Positions 6,108 through 6,806 of a stretch of 6,806 nt of DNA are shown piece by piece. The notes under the pieces were generated by a model. That model saw only the letters and a list, made by a program, of their open reading frames with translations. It was not told where the DNA came from and made no database searches. Position numbers and translations under genes: made by a program. Position 1 is the stretch's first letter; each line of letters opens with the position of its first letter. Source of the DNA: a bacterium (GTDB taxonomy: Bacteria; Desulfobacterota; Binatia; UBA12015); NCBI GenBank assembly GCA_029976905.1, contig JAPOLW010000202.1:1-6806 (forward strand), written 5' to 3'.

Positions 6108-6806
6108 ATGCCGCGCCGAGATGACATCAAAAGTATTCTGCTGATCGGCTCCGGGCCCATCGTGATCGGGCAGGCCTGTGAGTTCGACTACTCGGGGGCT
6201 CAGGCCTGCAAGGCTCTGCGCAGCGAGGGCTATCGGGTGATCCTCGTGAACTCCAATCCGGCGACGATCATGACCGACCCGGAGTTCGCGGATGCGACCT
6301 ATGTCGAGCCCATGAACGCGGAGATCCTCGAGAAGATCATCGAACGGGAACGCCCGGATGCCTTGCTGCCCACGATCGGGGGCCAGACCGGCTTGAACCT
6401 CGCCCTGGAAGTGGCCGAGGCGGGCATTCTCGAACGCCACGGCGTCGAGATGATCGGGGCCCGGCCCGAGGCGATCAAAAAGGCGGAGGACCGCGATCTC
6501 TTCAAGGATGCCATGGCGCGGATCGGCCTCGAGGTGCCCCGGTCTGGTTATGGCCGCACCTTGGCCGAGTGCCAGGCCGTGCAGCGCGAGCTGGGGTTCC
6601 CGGTCATCATCCGGCCCTCGCGGACGCTAGGCGGCATGGGGGGCGGCTTCGCCTCGACGCAGGAGGAATTCGACGCGTTGGCGGCCTGGGGCCTGAAGCT
6701 GCAGGCCCAGCAGAGCAAACTGATCGGCACGCCAACGCAACAGCCCCGCAGCTCCCTCAACGGTGAGATGTCCGCCCTGACGCTCGAGTGTCAGGGAACT
6801 GGCATC
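6108..6806 (+). CDS. carB: Carbamoyl-phosphate synthetase large subunit, N-terminal part; 3' end outside window
   Basis: CarB makes carbamoyl phosphate from bicarbonate, two ATP and ammonia delivered by CarA. The 233 visible residues (full length is normally ~1070) start at ATG 6108, 4 nt after the carA stop, with AAAAGG (6094-6099) eight bases upstream. The N-terminal carboxyphosphate domain is clear: KSILLIGSGPIVIGQACEFDYSG (8-30), VNSNPATIMTDPE (47-59), LPTIGGQTGLNLAL (87-100), KAEDRDLF (125-132), and PVIIRPSRTLGGMGGG (165-180), with the ATP-binding Arg at 169 as in E. coli. From about residue 199 (base 6702) the frame stays open, but the sequence (Gln-rich, QAQQSKLIGTPTQQP) no longer resembles CarB, where a segment like SPT..VLIEESLLGWKEYEMEV is expected. 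The first two thirds are secure; the last 35 residues may not belong to the gene. Confidence 0.93.
   Translation, partial: MPRRDDIKSILLIGSGPIVIGQACEFDYSGAQACKALRSEGYRVILVNSNPATIMTDPEFADATYVEPMNAEILEKIIERERPDALLPTIGGQTGLNLALEVAEAGILERHGVEMIGARPEAIKKAEDRDLFKDAMARIGLEVPRSGYGRTLAECQAVQRELGFPVIIRPSRTLGGMGGGFASTQEEFDALAAWGLKLQAQQSKLIGTPTQQPRSSLNGEMSALTLECQGTGI
6775..6796. repeat. 22-bp near-perfect palindrome near the right edge
   Basis: Two 11-base arms (CCCTGACGCTC and its inverted copy, with centre between 6785 and 6786) differ at a single pair, G6782 opposite T6789. It has no T-run and sits inside the open carB frame, in the part that does not resemble CarB. Function unknown; it could mark a fold-back join. 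Confidence 0.6.

Noticed and set aside
1..6806. Mobile element, CRISPR array, tRNA, rRNA or toxin-antitoxin locus
   Set aside because: No terminal or direct repeats, array-like spacing, RNA gene folds or matching small genes were seen; the window is almost fully occupied by the genes listed.

Overview
The window reads as a GC-rich bacterial chromosome or metagenome contig, with all genes on the + strand and almost no spacer. The gene order pyrR-pyrB-pyrC-carA-carB, the Bacillus-like PyrR and the GTG/TGA-rich junctions fit several high-GC lineages (deltaproteobacterial groups such as Desulfobacterota, Myxococcota or Binatota relatives; also Actinobacteria or Deinococcus-Thermus). No lineage can be fixed from the sequence alone; a Gram-negative deltaproteobacterium-like host is only a guess, prompted partly by the polysaccharide-type nucleotide-sugar dehydrogenase at the left edge.

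Layout. 1-500 is the C-terminal end of a UDP-GlcNAc/UDP-Glc-type nucleotide-sugar dehydrogenase. 528-1904 encodes a 458-residue protein with four S1 RNA-binding repeats, two canonical and two degenerate, behind an Ala/Glu-rich disordered N-terminus. 1905-2017 is a 113-nt leader carrying a strong match to the PyrR-binding RNA hairpin directly against the pyrR ribosome binding site. 2018-6806 is a de novo pyrimidine operon: pyrR, pyrB (aspartate carbamoyltransferase), pyrC (dihydroorotase), carA and the first third of carB (the two carbamoyl-phosphate synthetase subunits). These genes supply the first three steps of UMP synthesis: glutamine + bicarbonate + ATP to carbamoyl phosphate (CarAB), then carbamoyl aspartate (PyrB), then dihydroorotate (PyrC). 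PyrR senses UMP/UTP and would shut the operon down.

The operon genes are tightly joined: 4-nt gaps or 4- to 8-nt overlaps at every junction, so a translational block at pyrR could be passed down the operon by coupling. There is no terminator-like U-run after the PyrR hairpin, which points to translational repression of the mycobacterial type rather than Bacillus-type attenuation.

Two irregularities matter. carA is split by an apparent single-base deletion near 5429; putting one G back restores a 377-residue CarA whose catalytic residues fall within two positions of the E. coli numbering. The last ~105 bases keep the carB reading frame open but stop resembling CarB, and contain a 22-bp near-perfect palindrome. 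This suggests a contig-end misjoin or a real rearrangement. I see no mobile element, CRISPR array, tRNA, rRNA or obviously new system; the regulatory leader is the most interesting part.
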